From Jeotgalicoccus halotolerans (lineage in GTDB: Bacteria > Bacillota > Bacilli > Staphylococcales > Salinicoccaceae): a DNA stretch of 64,000 bases. The DNA lies in the NCBI RefSeq assembly GCF_003387165.1, contig NZ_QUMW01000009.1, forward strand, positions 434,001 to 498,000, read 5' to 3'. How positions within the stretch are numbered: position 1 is the first letter of the stretch; every line of letters begins with the position of its first letter. The notes under the pieces are model-generated. The model did no database searches, was not told where the DNA came from, and worked only from the letters and a program-made list of their open reading frames with translations. This document shows positions 1 to 8,093 of the stretch, piece after piece. Position numbers and translations under genes: made by a program.

Positions 1-545
1 TTCGCGGCGATAAAAGTCACTGCCTGTTCCTTCGTATAAACTTCGCGCTGCACGACGACGTAGGACTCTTCGTTAAGAGAGACGCGTGACTTTACTTTGC
101 TGTATGCTTCAAGCAAGTCGTGAAGACTCAGCTCGAGAGTGCCGGAATCTTCGTACTCATCTTCGAAAGCATGCGGTGCTTTGATGAACTGGAGACTGTT
201 CTCCGCTTTCAGCTTATTCAATTCTTCAGCATATAATTTATAATTTTGATATTCTATTAGCTGGGACATCAGCTGCTCGCGCGGGTCTTCATAATCATCA
301 TCAGGCATGGGGGGTTCCGGCAGCAGCATGTGGCTTTTAATTTTCACAAGCTCGCTCGCCATAACGAGATAATCGCTTGCAACATTAAGCTCAAGTTCTT
401 TCATCTGATTAATATATTCCATATACTGTTCAGTGAGCATTTTCATCGGAATATCGTAAATATCGATTTCAAGTTCTTTAATCAAATGAAGCAGCAGATC
501 GAGCGGTCCTTCAAAAACATCTAATTTCACTTTATAAGCAGTCAT
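1..545 (-). CDS. scpA: Segregation and condensation protein A, 3' end cut by window
   Basis: ScpA is the kleisin subunit that bridges the SMC ATPase heads and, with ScpB, forms the bacterial condensin that organises and separates chromosomes in the cytoplasm. The reverse strand reads MTAYKVKLDVFEGPLDLLLH at the N-terminus, followed by LIKELEIDIYDIP; the FEGPLDLLLHLI block is the family hallmark. About 181 codons are present of a usual ~245; the C-terminal winged-helix part and scpB lie to the left of the window. The ATG at 545 has GAGG about 7 nt upstream. The start codon faces the DUF309 gene start only 21 bp away, so the promoter probably lies inside that gene. In Bacillus the DUF309 gene ypuF reads in the same direction as scpA, so this arrangement is inverted. 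Confidence 0.93.
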   Translation of the reverse strand, partial: MTAYKVKLDVFEGPLDLLLHLIKELEIDIYDIPMKMLTEQYMEYINQMKELELNVASDYLVMASELVKIKSHMLLPEPPMPDDDYEDPREQLMSQLIEYQNYKLYAEELNKLKAENSLQFIKAPHAFEDEYEDSGTLELSLHDLLEAYSKVKSRVSLNEESYVVVQREVYTKEQAVTFIAA

Positions 546-566
546 TATAAAACCTCAATTTCAGGA

Positions 567-1112
567 GTGATACGTATCGATAAAAAAATACTCTTACAAT
601 TCTTTAACGAATTAATTATAAAGCAAGATTACTTCGAATGCCATGAAATCATGGAAGATGCATGGAAAGACAAGGGTGACTTTACGAAAGAAGACGCTGA
701 AGTGTTCTTCGTGCTAATTGTGACCGGTGAATACCATTACCGAAGAGACAATGTTATCGGCGCAGCGACATCTTATAAACGCGCGCTGAAACTTTATGGG
801 AAACACGAGTATGATGTGACAGCATTCGGTTTTACTGAGCAGTTAATCAGCCTGCTTCAGGAACGCTACCAGCACCTGGCAGATACACCCTTTAAACCGA
901 TGAATTTTCCGGTTCTGAACTGGGTATACGAGTCTCTTTATGATATGCATCAGGATGAGTATGAATCGTACAGCGCATTTACTCTGGATATTTTAGAACG
1001 CTTTGAAAAAAATGAAGAAATAGTCCACAGACACCGGCTGCGCGACCGCGAAGATGTTATTGAAGCGCGGCTCGAGGCGCTGAACCGGAAATTGGAACAG
1101 CGGAAAAGATGA
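567..1112 (+). CDS. DUF309 family protein (YpuF-like)
   Basis: A 181-codon reading frame with the DUF309 signature DYFECHEIMEDAWKDKG near the N-terminus; this small helical cytoplasmic family has no established reaction. The family usually neighbours scpAB, as here. The start is uncertain. The first start-like codon in frame is GTG at 567, but the only Shine-Dalgarno (AGGAG, 563-567) overlaps it. That site is 8 nt from an ATC at 576, which would give an N-terminus of the length seen in Bacillus YpuF. The C-terminal third is helical and charged (ERFEKNEEIVHRHRLRDRED). The gene is followed by a long non-coding stretch. Confidence 0.8.
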   Translation: MIRIDKKILLQFFNELIIKQDYFECHEIMEDAWKDKGDFTKEDAEVFFVLIVTGEYHYRRDNVIGAATSYKRALKLYGKHEYDVTAFGFTEQLISLLQERYQHLADTPFKPMNFPVLNWVYESLYDMHQDEYESYSAFTLDILERFEKNEEIVHRHRLRDREDVIEARLEALNRKLEQRKR

Positions 1113-1211
1113 GTATGGTGCCTGTTTTGATGTGAAGACGCATAATTATCTAATTGTCTAAATGTGAGATGTTCAATGAGAAAAATGTATATAATCATCC
1201 CATGGCGGTTT

Positions 1212-1236
1212 GCTCTTTGGGACCAAAGCTTTTTAT
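1212..1236 (+). terminator. Weak hairpin after the DUF309 gene
   Basis: CTTTG-GGAC-CAAAG forms a 5-bp stem directly followed by CTTTTTAT. It lies 100 nt after the DUF309 stop and could end that transcript, but the stem is short. Confidence 0.3.
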
Positions 1237-1326
1237 AGCCTCAATGAACATGTCCCTCATACGATCGAATATAAGTTATCAGCCTGATATGACATTTTCA
1301 TTTGGTCGATAAACGAATATTATGTT

Positions 1327-1355
1327 GGAGAGTCGATTTTGGACTCTCTTTTTTG
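1327..1355 (+). terminator. Rho-independent terminator, rightward
   Basis: GAGAGTC (1328-1334) pairs with GACTCTC (1342-1348) around a 7-nt loop and is followed by a run of six T. It lies 215 nt after the DUF309 stop, so it ends either that transcript or a small RNA starting in 1113-1327. A TATAAT sits near 1189, but no convincing -35 was found. Confidence 0.6.
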
Positions 1356-1387
1356 ATGGAGAATTTTATTATGGGTTAAAATCTGCT

Positions 1388-1546
1388 CTCATGTATACGT
1401 ATCATCTTATGCATATACATGAGCAACCCTCACGCCTACGATAATCAGATTACATATACATGAGCAACCCTCATGCCTACGATAATCAGTTTGCATATAC
1501 ATGAGCAACCTTCACGCCTACGATAATCAGATTGCATATACATGAG
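1388..1546. repeat. Array A: 41-bp tandem hairpin units (four units)
   Basis: The element CTCAYGYMTACG recurs at 1388, 1429, 1470 and 1511 (TTC in the last), and CATATACATGAG recurs at 1412, 1453, 1494 and 1535; both have a period of exactly 41 bp. The two elements are near-reverse complements, so each unit can fold into a hairpin with a stem of about 12 bp. Units are separated by about 5 nt. The same period and elements recur at 7888-8046. The array lies between convergent genes and has no convincing open frame. It fills part of the 525-bp gap 1113-1637. Confidence 0.85.
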
Positions 1547-1585
1547 ACCTCCCTGCTGCCCTCTGAAAACAAAAAAAACAGCCCA

Positions 1586-1607
1586 AACACCTTAAAATAA
1601 AGGGGTT
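1586..1607 (-). terminator. Possible terminator of the deoB transcript
   Basis: On the reverse strand AACCCCTT-(6 nt)-AAGGTGTT forms an 8-bp stem with one mismatch, and a run of eight T follows about 7 nt later. This spacing is looser than normal. It is the only hairpin found downstream of deoB and its miniprotein. Confidence 0.35.
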
Positions 1608-1637
1608 CAGACCGTTTATCCATCTTTCTTATTTAAC

Positions 1638-1724
1638 TTAAACAACAAATATCCAATAGATGAATCCCCATATAATACTCATAAGGAGGATGCCGAAAAA
1701 GATAATATATTTTGCTTTATTCAT
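1638..1724 (-). CDS. 28-aa membrane miniprotein coupled to deoB
   Basis: The ATG at 1724 directly abuts the deoB stop codon (TAA-ATG) and has AAAGGA about 10 nt upstream, inside the end of deoB. The frame reads MNKAKYIIFFGILLMSIIWG followed by eight mostly hydrophobic residues and TAA. It has a short basic N-terminus and a single predicted transmembrane helix of about 22 residues. I do not recognise a family. The tight junction and good ribosome site argue that it is translated by coupling with deoB. An AT-rich stretch could produce such a frame by chance, so proteomic or conservation evidence is needed. Confidence 0.5.
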   Translation of the reverse strand: MNKAKYIIFFGILLMSIIWGFIYWIFVV

Positions 1725-2897
1725 TTATTTTAATTCCTTTAAGAAACTTTGCCCGTGTGTTTCGTAGTCCACGCCGAAGTTTTCAGCAATGGTTGCTGCG
1801 ATATTGCTGAAGGTGCCGCATTGGTTGATCTCACCAAAGTCCAGGTCTTTGCCTGTCGTGATTAAAAGCGGAACATATTCTCTCGTGTGGTCTGTCCCTG
1901 TGTAAGTAGGGTCATTTCCGTGATCTGCTGTAATAATTAAGAGATCGTCTTCTGTCAGTTTGCCGGTAAGTTCAGGCAGTCTGTCGTCAAAGGCTTTTAA
2001 GGCATTGCTGTAGCCTTCAGGATCACGGCGGTGACCGTATTCCGCGTCAAAGTCCACCAGATTCAGGAATGATAACCCGTTAAAGTCGCGGTCCATGACC
2101 TCGAGAAGTTTATCGACTCCGTCATCGTTATTTTTTGTGCGGACTGCATCTGTGATTCCGCTGCCTGTAAAGATATCGTTAATCTTGCCGATTGCGATAA
2201 CATCTTTGCCCTCATCTTTAAGCGCGTCCAGCACAGTTTTGCCGAATGGTTTCAGCGCATAGTCATGACGGTTTTCGGTACGCTTAAATTCACCTTTTTT
2301 AGAACCGACAAACGGACGTGCAATAACACGGCCGACTAAAAACTCTGGGGCTTTTGTCATTTCACGTACTTTTTCACAGATTTCGTAAATTTCCTCAAGC
2401 GGAATCACTTCTTCATTCGCCGCGATTTGGAGAACAGGATCGTTTGATGTATAAATAATCAAATCTCCTGTTTCTATCTGATGCTCACCGTATTCTTCGA
2501 TAATATCGGTACCGCTCGCCGGTTTGTTGCCGACGATGCCGCGTCCTGTTGCTTCGGTGATTTTTTCCAGCAGTTCATCTGAAAATCCGTCGGGATAGAC
2601 TTTGAAAGCTGTATCGATATTCAGACCGGCAATTTCCCAGTGCCCGGTCATCGTATCTTTACCTTTCGATACTTCCTGCATCTTAGTGTAAAAACCTGTT
2701 GTATTTTCAGTTTTTTCAACACCTGGCAGTGCTTCGATATTGCCTAGCCCGAGTTTCGCGAGATTCGGCAGCGTATTCGGATGTGCTTCCAGCGTATGTT
2801 TTAAAGTATGCGTTCCGGTATCACCGAAGTCTTCAGCATCCGGAGCTTCCCCGATACCGACAGAATCTAGAACGATTAAATGAATTTTTTTGTACAT
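1725..2897 (-). CDS. deoB: Phosphopentomutase
   Basis: Interconverts (deoxy)ribose 1-phosphate and 5-phosphate, linking nucleoside salvage to the pentose phosphate pathway in the cytoplasm. The 390-aa length is normal for the family. Alkaline-phosphatase-fold metal motifs are visible: [14 protein letters not shown] at the N-terminus, [11 protein letters not shown] near residue 80, and [20 protein letters not shown] near the C-terminus. It follows xerD by 11 nt, as in Bacillus (fur-xerD-deoB), so it probably belongs to the fur-xerD transcript. The usual downstream partner pupG is absent. Confidence 0.96.
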   Translation of the reverse strand: MYKKIHLIVLDSVGIGEAPDAEDFGDTGTHTLKHTLEAHPNTLPNLAKLGLGNIEALPGVEKTENTTGFYTKMQEVSKGKDTMTGHWEIAGLNIDTAFKVYPDGFSDELLEKITEATGRGIVGNKPASGTDIIEEYGEHQIETGDLIIYTSNDPVLQIAANEEVIPLEEIYEICEKVREMTKAPEFLVGRVIARPFVGSKKGEFKRTENRHDYALKPFGKTVLDALKDEGKDVIAIGKINDIFTGSGITDAVRTKNNDDGVDKLLEVMDRDFNGLSFLNLVDFDAEYGHRRDPEGYSNALKAFDDRLPELTGKLTEDDLLIITADHGNDPTYTGTDHTREYVPLLITTGKDLDFGEINQCGTFSNIAATIAENFGVDYETHGQSFLKELK

Positions 2898-2908
2898 TAT
2901 AAATTTAC

Positions 2909-3796
2909 CTACTTTCTTGGATGGAACTGTTTATACATCTCTCTGATTTTGCTTGCAGAGATTTGTGTGTACACCTGTGTGGTTGATATATCAGAATGAC
3001 CGAGCATTTCCTGAACCGCGCGGAGATCTGCGCCGTTCTCAATTAAATGCGTGGCAAAAGAATGCCGGAATGTGTGCGGCGTAATATTTTTATTGATGCC
3101 GCTGATCAGTACATACTTTTTAATGGTCTTCCATAATCCCTGACGGGTGAAACCTTTACCTCTGTTCGTAAGAAACAGTATATCAGTATTTTCATGCTTT
3201 AATAATGTTAAACGCTGATTTTTTATATAATTATTTAATTTATCTGCAACATATTCGGTCGTCGGAACGATTCTTTCTTTATCACCCTTGCCGTATACAC
3301 GAATAAAACCCATGTCCAGATTCAAGTCGCCGAGCTTTAAATTAATCAGCTCGCTGACTCTGAGTCCGCTCGCGTACAGCAGTTCCATTATTGCGTTGTC
3401 GCGTATGCCCTGGGCAGTCGAATCAGGAGAATGCAGCAGCGTTTCCATTTCTTCAACGGACAGCACAACCGGCAGCTCGCGTTCTTCTTTAGGCGTATTG
3501 AGCCGGAGTGCAGGGTTCGTATCAATCACTTGCTCAATCTGCAAAAACTGATGAAAATTTCTGAGTGTCGACTGGATGCGTCTGATGGTTTTGTTGCTTT
3601 TACCGCTGAGCGATAAAAACTGTAAAAATGTTACGAGGATTTCTGCCGTAATCTGTTCGACACCCGTAACATTTTCATCAGTTAAATATTGATTGTATTG
3701 TTTTAAATCCTGTTTATATGATGATATCGACGCGTTGCTTAAACCTCTCTCGATTTTCAGATAGGTCAAGTATTCATCGATATAACGGTTAAGCAT
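2909..3796 (-). CDS. xerD: Site-specific tyrosine recombinase XerD
   Basis: XerD acts with XerC at the dif site to resolve chromosome dimers. The C-terminal catalytic domain shows [30 protein letters not shown] and [14 protein letters not shown], with Arg, His-x-x-Arg, His and nucleophile Tyr in order. The N-terminal SAM-like core-binding domain spans about residues 1-85. I place the start at the ATG at 3796 ([10 protein letters not shown], 295 aa), which has AAGGA about 7 nt upstream and overlaps the fur stop by 8 nt. An in-frame start 13 codons upstream would lie inside fur and lacks a ribosome site. Confidence 0.95.
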   Translation of the reverse strand: MLNRYIDEYLTYLKIERGLSNASISSYKQDLKQYNQYLTDENVTGVEQITAEILVTFLQFLSLSGKSNKTIRRIQSTLRNFHQFLQIEQVIDTNPALRLNTPKEERELPVVLSVEEMETLLHSPDSTAQGIRDNAIMELLYASGLRVSELINLKLGDLNLDMGFIRVYGKGDKERIVPTTEYVADKLNNYIKNQRLTLLKHENTDILFLTNRGKGFTRQGLWKTIKKYVLISGINKNITPHTFRHSFATHLIENGADLRAVQEMLGHSDISTTQVYTQISASKIREMYKQFHPRK

Positions 3797-4247
3797 CTGT
3801 GCTTCCTTCTTTCCCTTTGCATAACTTGCAGACACCGTGGAAAGTTAAACGGTGGTCGATAATGTCAAAGTTAAAATCACGTGAAACGATTTTTTCAACA
3901 TCCGTCAGTAAATCTTCTTCGATTTCTTCCACCGAGCCGCAATGTATACAAATTAAATGATGATGAAAATGCTGGGCACCTTCTTTTCTGAGGTCGTATC
4001 TTGAAACGCCGTCGCCAAAATTAACCTTATCGAGTATATTCAGTTCATTTAAAAGCTCCAGTGTGCGGTATACTGTTGCCAGCCCGATTTCCGGGTATTT
4101 ATCTTTTACTTTCATAAAAACATCTTCAGCACTCAAATGAGAGCTCTCATTTTCAAGCAGCACTCTCACAGTGACCTCCCGCTGTGGAGTTAGTTTATAC
4201 CGAGCATCGTGCAAGGCTTCTTTAATGCGCTCAATTCTTTTTTCCAC
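3789..4247 (-). CDS. fur: Ferric uptake regulator Fur
   Basis: Fe2+-dependent repressor of iron-uptake genes. The 152-aa protein has an N-terminal winged helix (LTPQREVTVRVLLENESSHLS, GLATVYRTLELLNEL), a metal site with FHHHLICIHCG, and a C-terminal CKLCKG cysteine pair. It is first in the fur-xerD-deoB unit, as in Bacillus and Staphylococcus. The start is GTG at 4247 with AAGGTG 5 nt upstream. It is distinguished from the Zur homologue at 55854 by neighbourhood (xerD rather than znuBC). Confidence 0.93.
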   Translation of the reverse strand: MEKRIERIKEALHDARYKLTPQREVTVRVLLENESSHLSAEDVFMKVKDKYPEIGLATVYRTLELLNELNILDKVNFGDGVSRYDLRKEGAQHFHHHLICIHCGSVEEIEEDLLTDVEKIVSRDFNFDIIDHRLTFHGVCKLCKGKEGSTDA

Positions 4248-4277
4248 AACTGCACCTTCTAACCTTCATAATCTTAT

Positions 4278-4292
4278 TGATAACAATTATAC
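4278..4292 (-). promoter_or_regulatory. fur promoter -10 with a candidate Fur box
   Basis: A TATAAT (4286-4291, reverse strand) lies about 40 nt upstream of the fur start. The overlapping 15-mer GTATAATTGTTATCA matches the 7-1-7 Fur box TGATAATNATTATCA at 11 of 14 fixed positions. Autoregulation is plausible, but PerR-type sites look similar. No clear -35 was seen. Confidence 0.4.
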
Positions 4293-4328
4293 ATAACTTC
4301 TCAGTATTTTAAAAGTTATTTATAATAA

Positions 4329-4883
4329 TTACAAATAACCTCTGGACAGAAGCACATGGTGGACAGCAACTAGTGTTTTACCGTCTCTGAACTGGCCGTT
4401 ATGCAATTTCTCTTTTAATTCTGTCAGCGGAATTTTAACGATATCTAAAAATTCGTCATCTTCCAATTGAGAATCACCAAAGGAAACTTCGTTTGCTTCA
4501 TATAAATGAATTAATTCACTTGAGAATCCGGGTGAAACGTAAAATTCATACAGTTTTTTTATATCGCCTGACTCGCCGCCGATTTCTTCTTTCAGCTCTT
4601 TTTTTACTGTGTCATCGGGATGTTCATCAATTTCAATTTTTCCTGCCGGTACTTCAAGCAGTACTTCTTCAGTTGAAATTCTGAACTGTTTAACGAAATA
4701 CATACATTCACTGTCGGTCGCAATTACAGCGACCGCCCCTTTATGGTAAACGACTTCTCTGTGTGCTTCCTTGCCGTTCGGTAATTCCACCGTCAGTTTT
4801 TTGACATCGATTATTTTACCATCATATATGTCTTCTTTGGAACGTGTTTTCTCTATTAAATGCTCATTAGAAATATTAATCAC
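4329..4883 (-). CDS. nudF: ADP-ribose pyrophosphatase, Nudix hydrolase
   Basis: Hydrolyses ADP-ribose to AMP and ribose 5-phosphate. The Nudix box reads GKIEIDE-(7)-KELKEEIGG, with the usual Arg of the REUxEE core replaced by Lys. Family features ELPNGKEAHREVVYHKGAV and YVSPGFSSELIHLYEA are present, and the length (~182 aa) is normal. The gene lies upstream of fur, as in staphylococci. The start is uncertain. GTG at 4883 overlaps the Shine-Dalgarno-like GCGGTGA, which is 5 nt from an in-frame ATT at 4874; starting there gives MSNEHLIEKT, which aligns with Bacillus NudF (MKSLEEKT). Confidence 0.92.
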   Translation of the reverse strand: MINISNEHLIEKTRSKEDIYDGKIIDVKKLTVELPNGKEAHREVVYHKGAVAVIATDSECMYFVKQFRISTEEVLLEVPAGKIEIDEHPDDTVKKELKEEIGGESGDIKKLYEFYVSPGFSSELIHLYEANEVSFGDSQLEDDEFLDIVKIPLTELKEKLHNGQFRDGKTLVAVHHVLLSRGYL

Positions 4884-4936
4884 CGCTTTTCAATAATTAT
4901 ATTAAATATATCACATTAAGTTGTAAAAATAACGAT

Positions 4937-4963
4937 TTGAAATTTTTATACAGGTGATATAAT
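4937..4963 (+). promoter_or_regulatory. Promoter of the alpha/beta hydrolase gene
   Basis: An extended -10, TG-A-TATAAT (4955-4963), is preceded by TTGAAA (4937-4942) with a short 15-bp spacer; the TGn extension would compensate. It lies 30 nt before the ATG at 4993, which has GGAGG upstream. Confidence 0.6.
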
Positions 4964-4992
4964 AATTGTTGTTATAAGAATGGAGGATCACA

Positions 4993-5937
4993 ATGAAAAG
5001 TTTTTTCAAATGGCTTACCGCCCTCTTCATGTCGGCAGCTGTGATGTTTATATCGCTCGGCTACTTTGCTTCGAGCCAGATTATGTTTTTTAAACTGAGA
5101 GACGTTGAAATTATTAAACGCCGCGAAACGCGTGCGAAACGGATGAATATGGAAGAGTACGAGCAGCTTCCTAAAGACATCGTAAACGTACCGTCAAGAT
5201 TCGGCTATGATATCAGCGCCTCCTTCATTTACCCGAATGAGACAAACAAATGGATAGTTATTTGCCACGGCGTATCCGAAAACAAGCTGAGTTCAACCAA
5301 ATACGTCAATTTATTTAAAGATATGGGCTTTAACTGTGTTGTTTACGATGCGCGCCGTCACGGCGACTCTGGCGGTGTCGATTCAACTTACGGCTTTTAC
5401 GAGAAGTTTGACCTTGAAACAGTTATTGAATACCTCCTCGACAATTACGGTGATGATATTGAATTCGGGGTGCATGGTGAATCTATGGGTGCCGCAACCA
5501 CGCTGCTGTATGCGGGCGAACTGTCGAACAAAGCAAAATTTTATATATCAGACGCATCTTTTGCGAAGTTCAGAGATCAGCTCGCGCATATCTATACTTC
5601 GTATTCCCGGGTTGCATCACCGGTAGTACTGCTGTTTACCTATGTTTTCCTGAAATTAAGAAGCAAGTTCAGCTTGTACCACGTATCACCGGTTAAAGTT
5701 GTCGATAAAATAGAACAGCCCGTTCTGTTTATCCATTCGAAACGGGATTCATTTATTCCCTACGAAGCAAGCATCGAGCTCTATAACAAGAAAAAAGGAC
5801 CGAAAGAACAGTGGTATCCGGAGCGCGGCAATCACGTAGAAAGCTACAACCGCAATCCGAAACAATACCGTCAGACGGTCGCCGATTTTATTTCACGTTA
5901 CGCGGGATGGGAAGTTCAAAATAGTCATAAGCAATAA
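4993..5937 (+). CDS. Membrane-anchored alpha/beta hydrolase (YqkD/YfhR type)
   Basis: A 314-aa protein with one N-terminal hydrophobic segment (about residues 7-30), probably a signal anchor that exposes the catalytic domain outside. The fold is shown by IVICHGVSENK (oxyanion region), the nucleophile elbow GESMG, the acid in HSKRDSFIPY and the base in GNHVESY. The substrate is unknown; family members are serine hydrolases or esterases. Its last 50 bp overlap the 3' end of rnz on the other strand, so the two transcripts are antisense at their tails. Confidence 0.85.
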   Translation: MKSFFKWLTALFMSAAVMFISLGYFASSQIMFFKLRDVEIIKRRETRAKRMNMEEYEQLPKDIVNVPSRFGYDISASFIYPNETNKWIVICHGVSENKLSSTKYVNLFKDMGFNCVVYDARRHGDSGGVDSTYGFYEKFDLETVIEYLLDNYGDDIEFGVHGESMGAATTLLYAGELSNKAKFYISDASFAKFRDQLAHIYTSYSRVASPVVLLFTYVFLKLRSKFSLYHVSPVKVVDKIEQPVLFIHSKRDSFIPYEASIELYNKKKGPKEQWYPERGNHVESYNRNPKQYRQTVADFISRYAGWEVQNSHKQ

Positions 5938-6814
5938 CTGCGCGGCCTTCAAGCAAGGCTGAGACTTCTTTAATATCCTCATCAGTATAGCGGCTGCTTA
6001 TATGCACAATTAGGAGCTCTTTGTAATTAATATCTTTAAAAATATCCAGCACATGATTAACTTCCGAATGGAAATAATCATGTGCTTTTTCTCTTTCATT
6101 TTTTAAAAATGTAGCTTCGTGAACAACGAGGTCAGAGTTCCGGATTAGATTCAAATACTCCTCATCACTGTTTAATCGTGTATCTCCGTGCACTGTAATC
6201 TTGCGTCCTCTTATCGTTTCTCCGATAAAATCCGCTGACTTATACACTGTATTATCGACAGTAAAAGTTTCAGCCGACTTAATCTCTCCGTAAACAGGGC
6301 CAGGTTTTAAGCCGATTTCGCGGAGTTTATCCGTCTGAAGCTCTCCTATTTTGTCATCTTCTTTAAAAATGTAACCGAAAGACTCAATACCGTGTGATAA
6401 AGGCAGCACGTGAACATCAAAATTGTTCAGACGTATCTTCATATGAGCTTCGACTTCGATGATTTCAAGCGGATAATTGAGCGTGCTCTCGGAAATACGG
6501 AAAGTCGTCTCCAGCCATTCCCGGAGGCCCCGAGGCCCGTATATTTTAAGAGGAATTCCTTCTCCACCCTGAAAAGCTCTCGACGATAAAAATCCCGGCA
6601 GACCGAAAATATGGTCGCCGTGCAGATGCGTTATAAATATATTTTTTATCTTAGATGGTTTAATATGAGTATGAAGGATGCGGTGCTGCAGAGCCTCACC
6701 GGCATCGATTAAAATATATTCATTGTATTCAAGCACGCAGTCAATAACAAAACTCTGCGTATTTCTATCTTTAGACGGAAGCCCTGCCCCCGAACCCAAA
6801 ACAGTAAATTTCAT
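5888..6814 (-). CDS. rnz: Ribonuclease Z
   Basis: Endonuclease that removes the 3' trailer of tRNA precursors, in the cytoplasm. The 308-aa metallo-beta-lactamase fold shows the zinc motif THLHGDHIFGLPGFLSS near residue 60, GDTRLNSDE near 210 and HISSRYTDED near the C-terminus (the RNase Z His). Length is normal. The 3' end overlaps the convergent hydrolase gene by 50 bp. The ATG at 6814 has GAGGTG upstream. Confidence 0.95.
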   Translation of the reverse strand: MKFTVLGSGAGLPSKDRNTQSFVIDCVLEYNEYILIDAGEALQHRILHTHIKPSKIKNIFITHLHGDHIFGLPGFLSSRAFQGGEGIPLKIYGPRGLREWLETTFRISESTLNYPLEIIEVEAHMKIRLNNFDVHVLPLSHGIESFGYIFKEDDKIGELQTDKLREIGLKPGPVYGEIKSAETFTVDNTVYKSADFIGETIRGRKITVHGDTRLNSDEEYLNLIRNSDLVVHEATFLKNEREKAHDYFHSEVNHVLDIFKDINYKELLIVHISSRYTDEDIKEVSALLEGRAVIAYDYFELPIPRNVK

Positions 6815-6919
6815 TTCGACACCTCGTTAATTAATTGTTTTATTATATCATATAATCAGTTGTGTTTTTTACCCGCGGGTGGAATAATAAATAAGAGCAT
6901 ATTAAGTATAGGTGATGAC

Positions 6920-7765
6920 ATGGAAACGATCAGATTTGTAGAAAGATTTATCGTATATATAGAAGACCACCTCAGAGAAAATATAGATTTTGGTGAGGTT
7001 TTGGAAAATATGGGAGTGGAACAGAAATCATTTATGACGATATTTACTTCACTCGTTGGAATGACACCATACCAGTATCAGGAAAAACGATGCATGACGG
7101 AAATTGCCTACGAAGTTTACCAGGGACACAGACGCCTCGTTGATATTACTAAATATTACGGTTACCGCGATATTGATGCTTTCAAAAAAATATACAGAAG
7201 AACCTTCGGTATTCCAGTGCACGAAACAGAACGTCATATTAAAAAGATGGACCTGCTGGATTATATTTCCTTTGAAGTGGTGCCGACGAAAAAACCAAAA
7301 TATCCTTCTCACAGAAGCTTTGTCGAAAGCTTTCGGCTGATTGGCATTGCTCAGTATTTTGATATTAACTCATATCAGCCCGACTATAAATACAAGTTTC
7401 TAAAAATTCTTGAGCGCGATGGACTGATTGATGAAATCTTAAGATACAACGACGGTTTTGTAAAAGGAATCTTTGTCCAGGAGCGGTTTATCGACGGAGA
7501 AATGGAAATCTTCGTCGGGACGGCAAGCTATCAGCACACCCCCTTTGACGAAACTTTTACCGAATCTATGAACTATGAAATATTTGAAACATCCGGCGAT
7601 CCGAGTGCTGCCATCGATAAAGTGTACGAATATATATTCAGAAGATGGCATTTCCGTGAAGATGTTAATATGACATGTGACTTTTCACTCGAATTAATTA
7701 AACCTACTTACTCCTTTGAAGACCCCGGAACAAAAATCCAGGTGTGGCAGGCTTTAGATGAATAA
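6920..7765 (+). CDS. AraC-family regulator with GyrI-like effector domain
   Basis: A 281-aa putative transcription factor. Residues ~1-105 resemble an AraC/XylS double helix-turn-helix (DITKYYGYRDIDAFKKIYRRTFGIPVHE is the second HTH), although the first HTH is divergent. The rest resembles the GyrI/SOGGY effector domain that binds small hydrophobic ligands (YISFEVVPTKKPKYPS onward). I chose ATG 6920 because AGGTG lies 5 nt upstream; an earlier in-frame start (6860) has no site. Neither target nor ligand is evident; the neighbours are unrelated housekeeping genes. Confidence 0.75.
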   Translation: METIRFVERFIVYIEDHLRENIDFGEVLENMGVEQKSFMTIFTSLVGMTPYQYQEKRCMTEIAYEVYQGHRRLVDITKYYGYRDIDAFKKIYRRTFGIPVHETERHIKKMDLLDYISFEVVPTKKPKYPSHRSFVESFRLIGIAQYFDINSYQPDYKYKFLKILERDGLIDEILRYNDGFVKGIFVQERFIDGEMEIFVGTASYQHTPFDETFTESMNYEIFETSGDPSAAIDKVYEYIFRRWHFREDVNMTCDFSLELIKPTYSFEDPGTKIQVWQALDE

Positions 7766-7770
7766 TTGAT

Positions 7771-7812
7771 GAAACCCGCTGAAAATCTTATAATTTTTAG
7801 CGGGTTTTGTTG
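7771..7812 (+). terminator. Terminator of the AraC-type gene
   Basis: AACCCGCT and AGCGGGTT pair (inner A/T-rich pairs extend the stem) and are followed by TTGTTGT, immediately after the stop at 7765. Confidence 0.75.
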
Positions 7813-7887
7813 TTGTACGACTCAAGCCGGTTCCTTTATGCGGTTGATTATTGTTTATCAGCCTGAAGTGAGTGGCAGCAAACGGTT

Positions 7888-8046
7888 CTCATGTATACGT
7901 ATTTCCGTTTCCGTAGGTATGACGGAATCTCATATATACGTAAATCCTTAATCGTAGTCATGAACAAGCCTCACGCCTATGTATTTCTTTTTACATATAC
8001 ATGAAGAAGTCTCATGCATACGTATAAAGAAATACATATACATGAG
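7888..8046. repeat. Array B: 41-bp hairpin units related to array A
   Basis: CTCATGTATACG-like elements start at 7888, 7929, 7970 and 8011, exactly 41 bp apart. CATATACATGAG-like elements sit 24 bp after each (7912, 7953, 7994, 8035), the same offset as in array A. Internal units are more diverged than in array A. The last unit forms the best hairpin: a 15-bp stem with two mismatches and loop AAAGAA. The array again lies between convergent genes (AraC-type and peptidase) and fills most of the 328-bp gap 7766-8093. Confidence 0.8.
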
Positions 8047-8061
8047 GACGAAAATCCCAGA

Positions 8062-8088
8062 TAAAAAGCCGGGACCTCCGCCCCGGCT
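8062..8088 (-). terminator. Terminator of the PepT-like peptidase
   Basis: On the reverse strand AGCCGGG-(8 nt)-CCCGGCT is followed by TTTTTAT, just after the stop at 8094. Confidence 0.85.
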
Positions 8089-8093
8089 CAAAA

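Noticed and set aside
1388-1546. CRISPR array
   Set aside because: The 41-bp units repeat along their full length with no unique spacers, and no cas gene is near.
7766-7951. 61-codon open frame after the AraC-type gene
   Set aside because: It runs through the terminator hairpin and into repeat array B and has no ribosome site.
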